64,000 nt of DNA, from positions 54,862 through 118,861 of the forward strand of contig NZ_BMKE01000010.1 in the NCBI RefSeq assembly GCF_014643915.1, in the 5' to 3' direction. Within the stretch, counting starts at the first letter, position 1. Every line of letters starts with the position of its first letter. The stretch comes from Oceanisphaera marina (GTDB lineage Bacteria > Pseudomonadota > Gammaproteobacteria > Enterobacterales > Aeromonadaceae). This document shows, in pieces, positions 8,792 to 16,326 of the stretch. The notes beneath the pieces are model-generated. The model was not told the DNA's origin. It did no database searches and worked only from the letters and a program-made list of their open reading frames with translations. Both the position numbers and the translations under genes were made by a program.

Positions 8792-9384
8792 GATGTTGTG
8801 GGGCCGTCTTGTTGGGCGCGGCGTTCGGCGCGGGCTTTAAGTTGCTTGGCCTGGAGTTGCAGGCTGGCACGAATCAGGGCATCTCTGTCTTGTTCGCGCA
8901 GGGCAGTAAAGTGACAACGATAGTGCTCGGGCTCGGATTCTGCCTGCACCTCGCCATAACCATAAACCGCCACCGACAGTTCTGGCAAAAACAGTTTGAA
9001 GCGTATGGCACATCCGTCAGCCAGGGGCTGTCGCGATAAAAAGGTAAAACCGCCACCACCCAGGCTCAGGGTATGATGCCGTTCGGTGGGGTCATCTTCG
9101 CCGGCCAGTACATAGCTGAGCACCAGATCGATTTTGCGTGACTGCAAATTGATGATTTCGACCAGTTCCGCCGCATGTTCGTCCAGGTTGCGCAGCAAGC
9201 GGGCATTATTGGTATCGATGCGGGTCACTTCACTGATAAGCTTGAATGGCGCCGGGATCTGGGCCTCCAAAGTGTCGGCGTCGGGCACGGTTTCGCCATC
9301 CGCCAGGGGGATCAGGTTAACCTGCGCCCGATAGTCGATGCTGAAATAAGGGTCTGCCATTATTTGCTGCTCTTGTTGCGCCAT
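8788..9384 (-). CDS. PilZ-like domain protein upstream of mfd
   Basis: A 198-residue soluble protein. The N-terminal half (DYRAQVNLIPLADG onward) resembles the YcgR-N-like barrel that precedes PilZ. The C-terminal half contains LSLGGGGFTFLS (about 125-137), a PilZ-type S-x-x-G-G turn, and a long Arg/Lys-rich final helix. The Arg motif and Asp/Asn that usually bind c-di-GMP are not clear: the turn reads TLSLGG instead of D/N-x-S-x-x-G. It may be a degenerate PilZ. AAGG lies 7 nt upstream of ATG. The gene overlaps mfd by 4 bp and is divergent from lolC. Confidence 0.65.
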   Translation of the reverse strand: MAQQEQQIMADPYFSIDYRAQVNLIPLADGETVPDADTLEAQIPAPFKLISEVTRIDTNNARLLRNLDEHAAELVEIINLQSRKIDLVLSYVLAGEDDPTERHHTLSLGGGGFTFLSRQPLADGCAIRFKLFLPELSVAVYGYGEVQAESEPEHYRCHFTALREQDRDALIRASLQLQAKQLKARAERRAQQDGPTTS

Positions 9385-9452
9385 TCACATACCTTTATTA
9401 TTCCGCAACTTGCGGGTGAGGTAAAACCCTTTAAAAAACGGATGATTAGACC

Positions 9453-10664
9453 ATGTTTCAACCCCTGACGTTAATGTTGGGCCTACGCTATGCGGGCGCA
9501 CGGGGCCAGCGAAGCTTTGCTTCTTTTGTATCCGGCTTTTCTACCATTGGTATTTTACTGGGGGTGGCGGCACTGATTGTGGTGTCGGCGGTCATGAATG
9601 GCTTTGAACAACAGCTTAAAGACCGCATGCTGGGCGTGCTGCCCCACGCCATGGTCACCGAGCCCCAGGGCCGACTGGCCGATCCCGAGCAATACCAGAG
9701 CTTGTTTGCCAACAGCGACGCAGTGATAGCCAGCGCGCCCTTTATTCGCGCCGAGGCCATGGTGCAGGGGCCGGGGCATATTACCGGCGTCGAGCTCTAT
9801 GGCATAGATCCGGCCAATAGCCAGGATCATATTCTGCAAACCCTGGATGCTCGCACCCGGGAGTATTTTGAATATTTGCCCTACGGCGTAGTCATGGGCT
9901 GGAGCGCGGCGCGTTCCCTGGGCGTCGAGCCCGGCGACAAGGTGCGGGTGACGGTTACCGAAGGCAGTCGTTTTACGCCTTTGGGCCGGGTGCCCAGCCA
10001 GCGATTGTTTACTCTGGTGGGCACCTTCAGTACCGGCACAGATGTAGACCGACAGCTGATTGTTGCGCGCCTGGACGATGCCGCGCGCCTGTTGCGCTAT
10101 GCCCCGGGCCAGGCTTCTGGCTTGCGGCTGTGGCTGGATGACCCCTTTGCGCTGTCTGCCTTGCCGGTGCTGCCCGAGCCGCTTGTTTACGAAACCTGGC
10201 AACACACTCGCGGCGAGTTGTTTCAGGCGGTGGCCATGGAAAAACGGCTGATGAGCTTTATGCTGGCGCTGATTGTACTGGTGGCGGCCTTTAATATTCT
10301 GTCGGCCATGGTGATGGTGGTGACCGATAAGGAAGCCGAAATCGCCATGCTGAAAACTCTGGGTCTGAGCCGGGGACGCATCATGACCATCTTCATGATT
10401 CAGGGCGGCTTCAGTGGCGTGCTGGGCAGCATACTGGGCTTTGTGCTGGGGGTCTTGCTCAGCTTGAACCTGGATGTGGTGCTTAATGTGCTGGGCCTGA
10501 ATTTTTATGGCGCCGCCGGGGGCGCCGAGCTGCCGGTGTTACTGTTACCCATGCAACTGATTACCGTGTTGTTTTCCACTTTATTATTGTGCGTGTTGGC
10601 CAGCCTGTATCCGGCGTGGCGGGCATCGCGTGTTCATCCTGCCGAGGCCTTGCGTTATGAATAA
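9453..10664 (+). CDS. lolC: Lipoprotein-releasing ABC transporter, permease subunit LolC
   Basis: A 403-residue inner-membrane subunit of LolCDE, which extracts mature lipoproteins from the inner membrane and hands them to LolA. An N-terminal transmembrane helix at about residues 24-46 is followed by the conserved SAVMNGFEQQLKDRMLGVLPH segment. A large periplasmic MacB-type domain follows, then three C-terminal helices of the FtsX domain (about 270-295, 315-345, 365-390) ending in the PAWRASRVHPAEALRYE box. Its last 8 bp overlap the lolD start. The canonical C-D-E gene order leaves little doubt. Confidence 0.96.
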   Translation: MFQPLTLMLGLRYAGARGQRSFASFVSGFSTIGILLGVAALIVVSAVMNGFEQQLKDRMLGVLPHAMVTEPQGRLADPEQYQSLFANSDAVIASAPFIRAEAMVQGPGHITGVELYGIDPANSQDHILQTLDARTREYFEYLPYGVVMGWSAARSLGVEPGDKVRVTVTEGSRFTPLGRVPSQRLFTLVGTFSTGTDVDRQLIVARLDDAARLLRYAPGQASGLRLWLDDPFALSALPVLPEPLVYETWQHTRGELFQAVAMEKRLMSFMLALIVLVAAFNILSAMVMVVTDKEAEIAMLKTLGLSRGRIMTIFMIQGGFSGVLGSILGFVLGVLLSLNLDVVLNVLGLNFYGAAGGAELPVLLLPMQLITVLFSTLLLCVLASLYPAWRASRVHPAEALRYE

Positions 10665-11415
10665 TCCGTTAGTAACGGTTGAAAATTTAACTAAAACTCA
10701 TCTGGACGGAGCGCAGCCGGTCACCATACTGGATGGCGTGAGTCTGCAGCTGGCCGCTGGCGAGAGCCTGGCCGTGGTGGGCAGCTCGGGGTCGGGTAAG
10801 AGTACCTTGCTGCACTTGCTGGGCAGCCTGGATGCGCCCACCAGTGGCCGGGTGCTGATCGAAGGCGAAGATCTGCACCGCATGCGCGACCGTGCCCAGG
10901 CGCGGTTTCGTAACCGGTACATGGGATTTGTGTATCAGTTTCATCACCTGTTGGGTGAGTTTACCGCCCTGGAAAACGCCGCCATGCCCTTGCTGATTGC
11001 CGGTCGTCCGGTGGCCGAAGCGCGGGCCGCCGCCGAGGCGCTGTTAACGCGGGTGGGGCTGGGCCATCGCCTGGAGCACAGACCCTCGGCCTTGTCTGGC
11101 GGTGAGCGTCAGCGGGTGGCTATTGCGCGGGCGCTGGTGAACAAGCCGCGACTGGTGCTGGCCGATGAGCCCACCGGTAACCTGGACGCTCACAGCGCCG
11201 CCGAGGTGTTTGCCTTGCTGGCCGAGCTGCAAAGCGAGCTGGGCACCGGCCTGGTGGTGGTCACCCACGATCTTGCACTGGCTGCGCGCCTCGACAGACA
11301 ATGCCGCTTGGTGGATGGACGCCTGGTCGACGGCCAGTTGATGGACGGGCGCTGGGTAACCGACGACGAGCTGCGTACGTCAGCCACGCTGAGTTCAGTG
11401 CAGGAGCAAGCCTGA
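10657..11415 (+). CDS. lolD: Lipoprotein-releasing ABC transporter, ATPase LolD
   Basis: A 252-residue ATPase that powers LolCDE. Walker A GSSGSGKST lies near residue 42, the LolD-typical YQFHHLL at the Q-loop, signature LSGGERQR near 146, and Walker B LVLADEP with TGNLD near 170. ATG 10657 was chosen over an upstream GTG because it starts at the conserved N-terminus and overlaps the lolC stop by 8 bp, typical of coupled translation. The C-terminus is about 20 residues longer than in E. coli and contains short repeated segments (VDGRLVDGQLMDGR). The stop overlaps the lolE start as TGATG. Confidence 0.96.
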   Translation: MNNPLVTVENLTKTHLDGAQPVTILDGVSLQLAAGESLAVVGSSGSGKSTLLHLLGSLDAPTSGRVLIEGEDLHRMRDRAQARFRNRYMGFVYQFHHLLGEFTALENAAMPLLIAGRPVAEARAAAEALLTRVGLGHRLEHRPSALSGGERQRVAIARALVNKPRLVLADEPTGNLDAHSAAEVFALLAELQSELGTGLVVVTHDLALAARLDRQCRLVDGRLVDGQLMDGRWVTDDELRTSATLSSVQEQA

Positions 11416-12656
11416 TGTTTCGACCCTTGAGTGTGTTCTGGGGCTGGCGCTTTAGCCGCGCCAAACGTCGCAACCGCTTTATTTCCTTTATCTCGGTGGC
11501 CTCGATTGCGGGCATCGCCATTGGTGTGAGTGCGCTGATCCTGGGACTGTCGGCGATGAACGGCTTTGAACGGGAGCTGGAAAATCGCATCTTGTCGGTG
11601 TTGCCCCACGGCCAGCTGACTGCTGCCAAGGGACCGGTAAACCAGTGGCAGTCCATGGCGGACCGGCTGGAAGGTTCACCCGGCATAGTGGCCGTGTCGC
11701 CGGTCGTACCGCTGGAAGGCCTGCTGAGCCGTGGCGACAAGTTAAAGGCGGTGCAGCTGCAAGGGGTGGTACCCGAAGACGAGGCCAGGGTATCCGAGCT
11801 CAAGCCCTATTTAAATGGCGCCAGTCTGGCGATGTTGCGTCCCGGCGAGCGCGGGCTGATTTTGGGCAAAGCCATTACCGACCAACTGGGGCTAACGGTC
11901 GGCGACAGCGTGTCGTTATTGCTGCCATCCCCGGGCAGTGACGGCTTTGGTTCGCCCAGGCGTCACCGCTTTACCCTGATTGGTATATTGAGCCTGGGTG
12001 GCCAGCTCGACAGCGTACTGGGTTATACCCATTTGCAGGATGCCCAGGAGTTGAAAGAGATGAATGACACCATTTCGGGCTTTCATTTGCGGGTGACCGA
12101 GGTGCTGGCGGCAGATCAGCTCACCATGCAGGCGGCGATGGGCATGCCGGTGGGGTTTTATGTGAGCAGCTGGATGGAAAGCCAGGGTAATATTTATCAC
12201 GACATTCAGCTGGTGCGTACTCTGATGATAGTGGTGTTGCTGCTGGTGATGGCGGTGGCCAGTTTCAATATCGTCTCTACGCTGGTGATGGCGGTGAACG
12301 AGAAGAAGGGCGACATTGCCATTCTTAAAACCATGGGTGCCGGCCCCTGGCAAATTCGTGGCGCCTTTGTGGTGCAGGGCATGTTGAACGGTATTACCGG
12401 TATCTTGATTGGCGGTGTGCTGGGGCTGTTGCTGGCGACGCGGTTATCGGATCTGGTGGCGGCCATAGAGGGCATGACCGGGCATCGTTTCTTGAATCCG
12501 GATATCTATTTTATCGACTTTATTCCCACCGAGTTTCACTGGGCGGATTTATGGCTGGTCACCGGCTCGGCATTGGTGCTGATCTTTCTGGCCACCGTGT
12601 ACCCCGCCTGGCGCGCCGGCAAACTGCTGCCACGGCAGTTGCTGGGAGAAGCTTGA
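11415..12656 (+). CDS. lolE: Lipoprotein-releasing ABC transporter, permease subunit LolE
   Basis: 413 residues, the second permease of LolCDE (E. coli LolE 414). The topology matches LolC: an N-terminal helix around residues 22-46, the LGLSAMNGFERELENRIL segment, a periplasmic domain, and FtsX-type helices near 275-300, 320-345 and 375-400. It ends in PAWRAGKLLPRQLLGEA. ATG 11415 shares one base with the lolD stop. An intrinsic terminator follows 35 bp downstream, closing a lolCDE operon. Confidence 0.96.
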   Translation: MFRPLSVFWGWRFSRAKRRNRFISFISVASIAGIAIGVSALILGLSAMNGFERELENRILSVLPHGQLTAAKGPVNQWQSMADRLEGSPGIVAVSPVVPLEGLLSRGDKLKAVQLQGVVPEDEARVSELKPYLNGASLAMLRPGERGLILGKAITDQLGLTVGDSVSLLLPSPGSDGFGSPRRHRFTLIGILSLGGQLDSVLGYTHLQDAQELKEMNDTISGFHLRVTEVLAADQLTMQAAMGMPVGFYVSSWMESQGNIYHDIQLVRTLMIVVLLLVMAVASFNIVSTLVMAVNEKKGDIAILKTMGAGPWQIRGAFVVQGMLNGITGILIGGVLGLLLATRLSDLVAAIEGMTGHRFLNPDIYFIDFIPTEFHWADLWLVTGSALVLIFLATVYPAWRAGKLLPRQLLGEA

Positions 12657-12660
12657 AACA

Positions 12661-12684
12661 CGGCTTTAAGCGGTAAGCGGTCAG
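12661..12684. repeat. Heptad units (TAAGCGG type) after lolE
   Basis: Two exact TAAGCGG units in register with flanking degenerate 7-mers, starting a few bases after the lolE stop and running toward its terminator. The same unit type recurs at 32605-32646 after sucD. Confidence 0.5.
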
Positions 12685-12690
12685 AAAAAC

Positions 12691-12724
12691 AAAAACGCCG
12701 GGTCTGCAAATCCGGCGTTTTTTT
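12691..12724 (+). terminator. Intrinsic terminator of lolCDE
   Basis: AAACGCCGG (12693-12701) pairs perfectly with CCGGCGTTT (12712-12720) around a 10-nt loop and is followed by a run of T. Confidence 0.9.
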
Positions 12725-12810
12725 GTGGTTGCCCTCTTTCTGGCGTATGTCACCGCTATCTGTGGGTGGTTTCTGCACATCTCTCTTGTCATTCCCGCGA
12801 ACCCTCTCTT

Positions 12811-12845
12811 GTGATGAGTGAAGCGTAAAGAGTGAAGGGAACGAC
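12811..12845. repeat. Heptad array (GTGAAGA type)
   Basis: Five 7-nt units in register: GTGATGA, GTGAAGC, GTAAAGA, GTGAAGG, GAACGAC. The final GAACGAC also follows the array at 57320-57367, which suggests a shared boundary sequence. Confidence 0.7.
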
Positions 12846-12872
12846 AGACAGCCAACAGCAAAGCACCACACC

Positions 12873-12969
12873 CTGTAGTCCTGCGCTTAAGCTGCAGGTC
12901 ATGCGTTAGCAGGATGGTATTAATAAAGTCCCGCTGAGACGGGAGTGCCAGCTAAAGCGGCACCCTACA
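12873..12969. repeat. Palindromic element family M1, copy 1
   Basis: A 97-bp element starting CTGTAGTCCTGCGCTTAAGC and ending in CAGCTAAAGCGGCACCCTACA, near-complementary ends. It includes an inner CCCGC-tgaga-CGGG hairpin. A second full copy lies at 21135-21227 and a right-end fragment at 2945-2984. No coding capacity. Confidence 0.65.
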
Positions 12970-13048
12970 AAAATACAAACTGTCATCCTGATGTTCGTCA
13001 GGATGACAGCAAAAGACCACAGGTTCTGCTGTTTGGTAGCTTGTTCGC

Positions 13049-13076
13049 TTCACCCTTAACTCTTTACTCTTCACGG
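13049..13076. repeat. Heptad array abutting a DUF2062 stop
   Basis: Four units in register, TTCACCC, TTAACTC, TTTACTC, TTCACGG, ending 2 bp before the stop codon of the convergently read DUF2062 gene. Confidence 0.65.
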
Positions 13077-13078
13077 TA

Positions 13079-13570
13079 TCAGCGTCTTCTTGCCTTCCAG
13101 GCTCTGTGTATTTTGCAGCGCCAATACAGGCGGGTGAGTAGCCAGGCCGAGACAGAAGACACCAAGCCCAGCAAAAGAGCGCCGGTCAGCAATGGCCAGA
13201 TGATGCTGGCAATGTCATGCTCCAGAGAGTAGCTGAATTCCAGGGCCGGCAGACCCAGCAGTCTTATGCCCAGCTGGTAGGCCAGATAAAACATCGGGGC
13301 TATGGTCAACGGGTTGTTGACCCACACCATGGCGATGGCCAGGGGCAGATAGCCGCGCAGTAAAATGGCCAGACCAATGGCAACAAGAGAGTGCAGGGGC
13401 AGGGGTAGCCAGGCGGCAAATACACCGGCGGCCATGGCAATGGCCACCGAGCGGCGGTTATAGCTCCAGTAGTCCGGGTCGAGCAAGCGTTCGCCAAACA
13501 TGCGCAGCAGCCTGTGCTCACGCATGGTAGCCTGGCTGGGCATTTTTGATCGTAGCCATTGTCGTATCAT
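13079..13570 (-). CDS. DUF2062 membrane protein (paralogue 1)
   Basis: A 163-residue membrane protein. It has the DUF2062 core: an FGERLLDPDYWSYNRRSVA segment, then hydrophobic helices around residues 43-65 and 67-85, the signature WVNNPLTIAPMFYLAYQLG near 90-108, and a last helix near 128-150. The frame is open 36 codons further upstream, but the chosen ATG (13568-13570) gives end-to-end alignment with the neighbouring paralogue. It shares one base with that gene's stop (TAATG), implying coupling. The family has no established function; it has been noted near cell-envelope genes. Confidence 0.82.
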   Translation of the reverse strand: MIRQWLRSKMPSQATMREHRLLRMFGERLLDPDYWSYNRRSVAIAMAAGVFAAWLPLPLHSLVAIGLAILLRGYLPLAIAMVWVNNPLTIAPMFYLAYQLGIRLLGLPALEFSYSLEHDIASIIWPLLTGALLLGLVSSVSAWLLTRLYWRCKIHRAWKARRR

Positions 13571-14082
13571 TACGGAATGCGCCGTCGCCGTTTCCAACGC
13601 CGCGATACCGTCCAGCGCCAGAGTCCGTGGATCACCATAAAGCCCGTGGCTGAGCACACGATGGCCATCACCAGACACCCCAACAAGAAAGGCGGCGCCG
13701 CCGAGCTCATGGCGCTGCTCAGCCCGGACAAACTGAGTTCAAAGTGCTTGTAGTGGTGGGGGCGGTCCAGCAAGAAGGAGCCGAGCCGATAGGCAAAGTA
13801 AAACATGGGCGGCATGGTCAGCGGATTGCTCAGCCACACCAACACGGCAGACAGCGGCAAGTTCACGCGAAAGGTCATGGCCAGCAGGGCGGCCAGCACC
13901 ATTTGAAAAGGAATGGGCATCCAGGTGCAAAACAGCCCCACGGCAAAGGCCCCGGCAGCCGAGTGTCGGTTGAGGTACCATAAATTATTGTCGTGTAACC
14001 GACTGCCCAGCAACCCAAGATATTTATTGTTCTTGATGGTGCCGGGGTCTGGCATCAGGCGTTTTAACGTCTTTTTTGGCAT
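13570..14082 (-). CDS. DUF2062 membrane protein (paralogue 2)
   Basis: A 170-residue paralogue of the next gene. It has the same plan: MPDPGTIKNNKYLGLLGSRL, then NLWYLNRHSAAGAFAVG, a hydrophobic pair, the signature WLSNPLTMPPMFYFAYRLG, and a final helix followed by a strongly basic tail (WRWTVSRRWKRRRR). Its start lies 27 bp from the divergent comEC start, so the promoters must overlap. The TAATG junction with the downstream copy makes a coupled two-gene unit, probably from an old tandem duplication, since the two proteins are clearly diverged. Confidence 0.82.
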   Translation of the reverse strand: MPKKTLKRLMPDPGTIKNNKYLGLLGSRLHDNNLWYLNRHSAAGAFAVGLFCTWMPIPFQMVLAALLAMTFRVNLPLSAVLVWLSNPLTMPPMFYFAYRLGSFLLDRPHHYKHFELSLSGLSSAMSSAAPPFLLGCLVMAIVCSATGFMVIHGLWRWTVSRRWKRRRRIP

Positions 14083-14109
14083 TTGCTCTAAGTCCGCAAT
14101 ACTTATCGG

Positions 14110-16299
14110 ATGGATAAGTCGCTTTTTTCTTTTTGCTTCGGCATTTCAAGCATCATGATCTGGCCCTGGCTCCCCGGTTGGGATTGGTGGATACCCTTGG
14201 CATGTGTAGCCGGTTTAAGCTGGCAACGAAGGCCGGCCACGGCGTGCTTGTTACTCGGTGTCGTGTGGGCGCTATGTTACAGTCACTGGCAGCTGAATTG
14301 GCTGCAAACCCCGACTTTATTTGAACGTACTCAACTTGTTGCCGGCACCGTAGAGACGATTCAACCCAAAGGCCAGTCCGCAAGCAGGCTGATTGTCAGG
14401 CTGAAAACCCTGAATGGTCAAGCACTTTCCCCTCAGCCTCGGGTTTTGTTGTCCTGGTACGGCGAACAAACACCGCCCCGGGTGGGCGAATATTTTCAAA
14501 CCATCACCCGGCTGCGCCTGCCCCATGGCTTGCATAATCCCGGGACCTTTGACAGTGCTCGCTGGTTGCTGGGGCAGGGGATTAGCGCGCGCGGCAGCGT
14601 CACGGGAACACTTACCCAACAGGCTCATTCTGGCATTAAACGTACCCGCCTGGTTCGCCACATCAAGGCGGTGACGGATGATCTTCCCGCTCAGCCCTGG
14701 CTACTGGCCCTGAGCATAGGCGATCGCTCGGGGCTGGAATCTCGAGACTGGGCCATGCTGCGTGGGCTGGGGATTAGTCACTTGTTTGCCATCTCCGGGC
14801 TGCATATTGGTTTGGTGGCCGGATTGGGATTGTTGGCAGGGCGCCTGAGTGGCAACCGCTGGATTGCCACTGCATTGGCTGCCAGTCTGGCGCTGGGGTA
14901 TGCCTGGCTGGCAGGGTTTTCGGTGCCTACCCAGCGCGCCTTGCTGATGCTGTTACTCTGGTTGGGGCTGTACTGCTGGGGGCGATTCTGGAGCGGGCGG
15001 CGTATTGTGCTGATGACCATGATGCTGTTGCTGGCTGCAAATCCCTGGCTGGCGCTGGATTACGGTTTCTGGCTGTCGATACTGGCGGTGGCGGCGCTCC
15101 TGGTGACGACCGGCTGGCTGGGCGGGCGTCGATTATGGCGCTTGCAGGTGGGACTGACGGTGTTGTTGCTACCGTTAGTCATGCTGCTGTTCGGAGGCGT
15201 CAGCTGGTTATCCTTGCCTGTGAATCTGGTGTTGATCCCGCTGTTTTCGTTGTTACTGATCCCGCTGTTGCTGTTGGCATCGCTGCTCTTGCTGCCCGCA
15301 CCTGAGTTGTCTGTCTGGGTATTCAGCCTGTTGAACGCGCTGTTTGAACCCCTGATTGCCGGTTTGCACTGGCTGAACGACAGTGTATCGCCCTGGATCT
15401 GGCTATCGGCTCATGCCCAGGGGGTGGGGTTGGTAATCTTGTTACTGCCGCTGGCGTTGTTGCCAAGGGCCCGGGGATTGCTGGTGTTGCCCGGGTATAT
15501 CTTGTGTTGGCTGTTATTATCGCCGTCCGGCTGGCAGGTACGAGTGCTGGATGTGGGGCAGGGGCTGTCGGTGCTGGTGACCCAGGACAAGCAGGCGCTG
15601 CTGTATGATACCGGCAATCGCTTTAACTCGGGCTTCAATATGGCCGATGGGGTGATTTTGCCGCTGTTGCGCAACCTGGGCATCGACAAGCTCGAGTATC
15701 TGGTGGTCAGCCATGACGATCAGGATCACAGCGGCAATCGCGATTATCTGGCCCACACCTTGCCTATTGCCCACCGCTGGGGCGCCTGGTCAGATGGACA
15801 GCATTGCCGCGCCGGGCAGCAAAGCCACTGGGGCGAGCTGACGCTCACCGTGCTGTGGCCGGTTAATATCAGCGGCCACAGCAATAATGACTCTTGTGTG
15901 CTGCACATCAGCGACGGCCGGCTGTCGGTATTATTAACCGGCGACATTGAAGCCAGAGCCGAACAGGCACTGCTGGCCACCGGTCAGCCACTGGCGGCCA
16001 AGCTGCTGCTGAGTCCTCATCATGGCAGCAACAGCTCATCTACTGCCGCCTTTATTGATACGGTTAATCCAGACTGGGTGGTACATACCGCCGGTTTTGG
16101 CAATCGCTGGGGCTTTCCGTCATCCGAGGTAATGGCACGCTTTAAACAGCAAGGTGTGGGGCAAATCATTACCGGAGATCAGGGCATGGTGCACCTGGTG
16201 GCTGATGGCTCTCGCTGGCGTTTGGTGCAGAGAAAACGACCCGGTGCCTGGTATCACAAGCTCAATACTTGGTTGAACGGCCCTAAGCCGTTAGAATAG
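14110..16299 (+). CDS. comEC: ComEC/Rec2-family DNA-uptake channel protein
   Basis: A 729-residue polytopic protein of the ComEC/Rec2 family, predicted to carry transforming DNA across the inner membrane. Order of parts: N-terminal helices and an OB-like DUF4131 region (to about 200), the Competence domain with HLFAISGLHIGLVAG near residue 223 and many helices (220-470), then a C-terminal metallo-beta-lactamase-like domain beginning RVLDVGQGLSVLV (about 480). The metal site reads VSHDDQDHSGN (about 538), and PHHGSNSSST lies near 638. Length fits the E. coli YcaI type. It precedes msbA by 27 bp, as ycaI does in E. coli, and is probably co-transcribed with it. Confidence 0.93.
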   Translation: MDKSLFSFCFGISSIMIWPWLPGWDWWIPLACVAGLSWQRRPATACLLLGVVWALCYSHWQLNWLQTPTLFERTQLVAGTVETIQPKGQSASRLIVRLKTLNGQALSPQPRVLLSWYGEQTPPRVGEYFQTITRLRLPHGLHNPGTFDSARWLLGQGISARGSVTGTLTQQAHSGIKRTRLVRHIKAVTDDLPAQPWLLALSIGDRSGLESRDWAMLRGLGISHLFAISGLHIGLVAGLGLLAGRLSGNRWIATALAASLALGYAWLAGFSVPTQRALLMLLLWLGLYCWGRFWSGRRIVLMTMMLLLAANPWLALDYGFWLSILAVAALLVTTGWLGGRRLWRLQVGLTVLLLPLVMLLFGGVSWLSLPVNLVLIPLFSLLLIPLLLLASLLLLPAPELSVWVFSLLNALFEPLIAGLHWLNDSVSPWIWLSAHAQGVGLVILLLPLALLPRARGLLVLPGYILCWLLLSPSGWQVRVLDVGQGLSVLVTQDKQALLYDTGNRFNSGFNMADGVILPLLRNLGIDKLEYLVVSHDDQDHSGNRDYLAHTLPIAHRWGAWSDGQHCRAGQQSHWGELTLTVLWPVNISGHSNNDSCVLHISDGRLSVLLTGDIEARAEQALLATGQPLAAKLLLSPHHGSNSSSTAAFIDTVNPDWVVHTAGFGNRWGFPSSEVMARFKQQGVGQIITGDQGMVHLVADGSRWRLVQRKRPGAWYHKLNTWLNGPKPLE

Positions 16300-16326
16300 C
16301 GCCTCGTTTTTCAAGGTAGAGACTTT

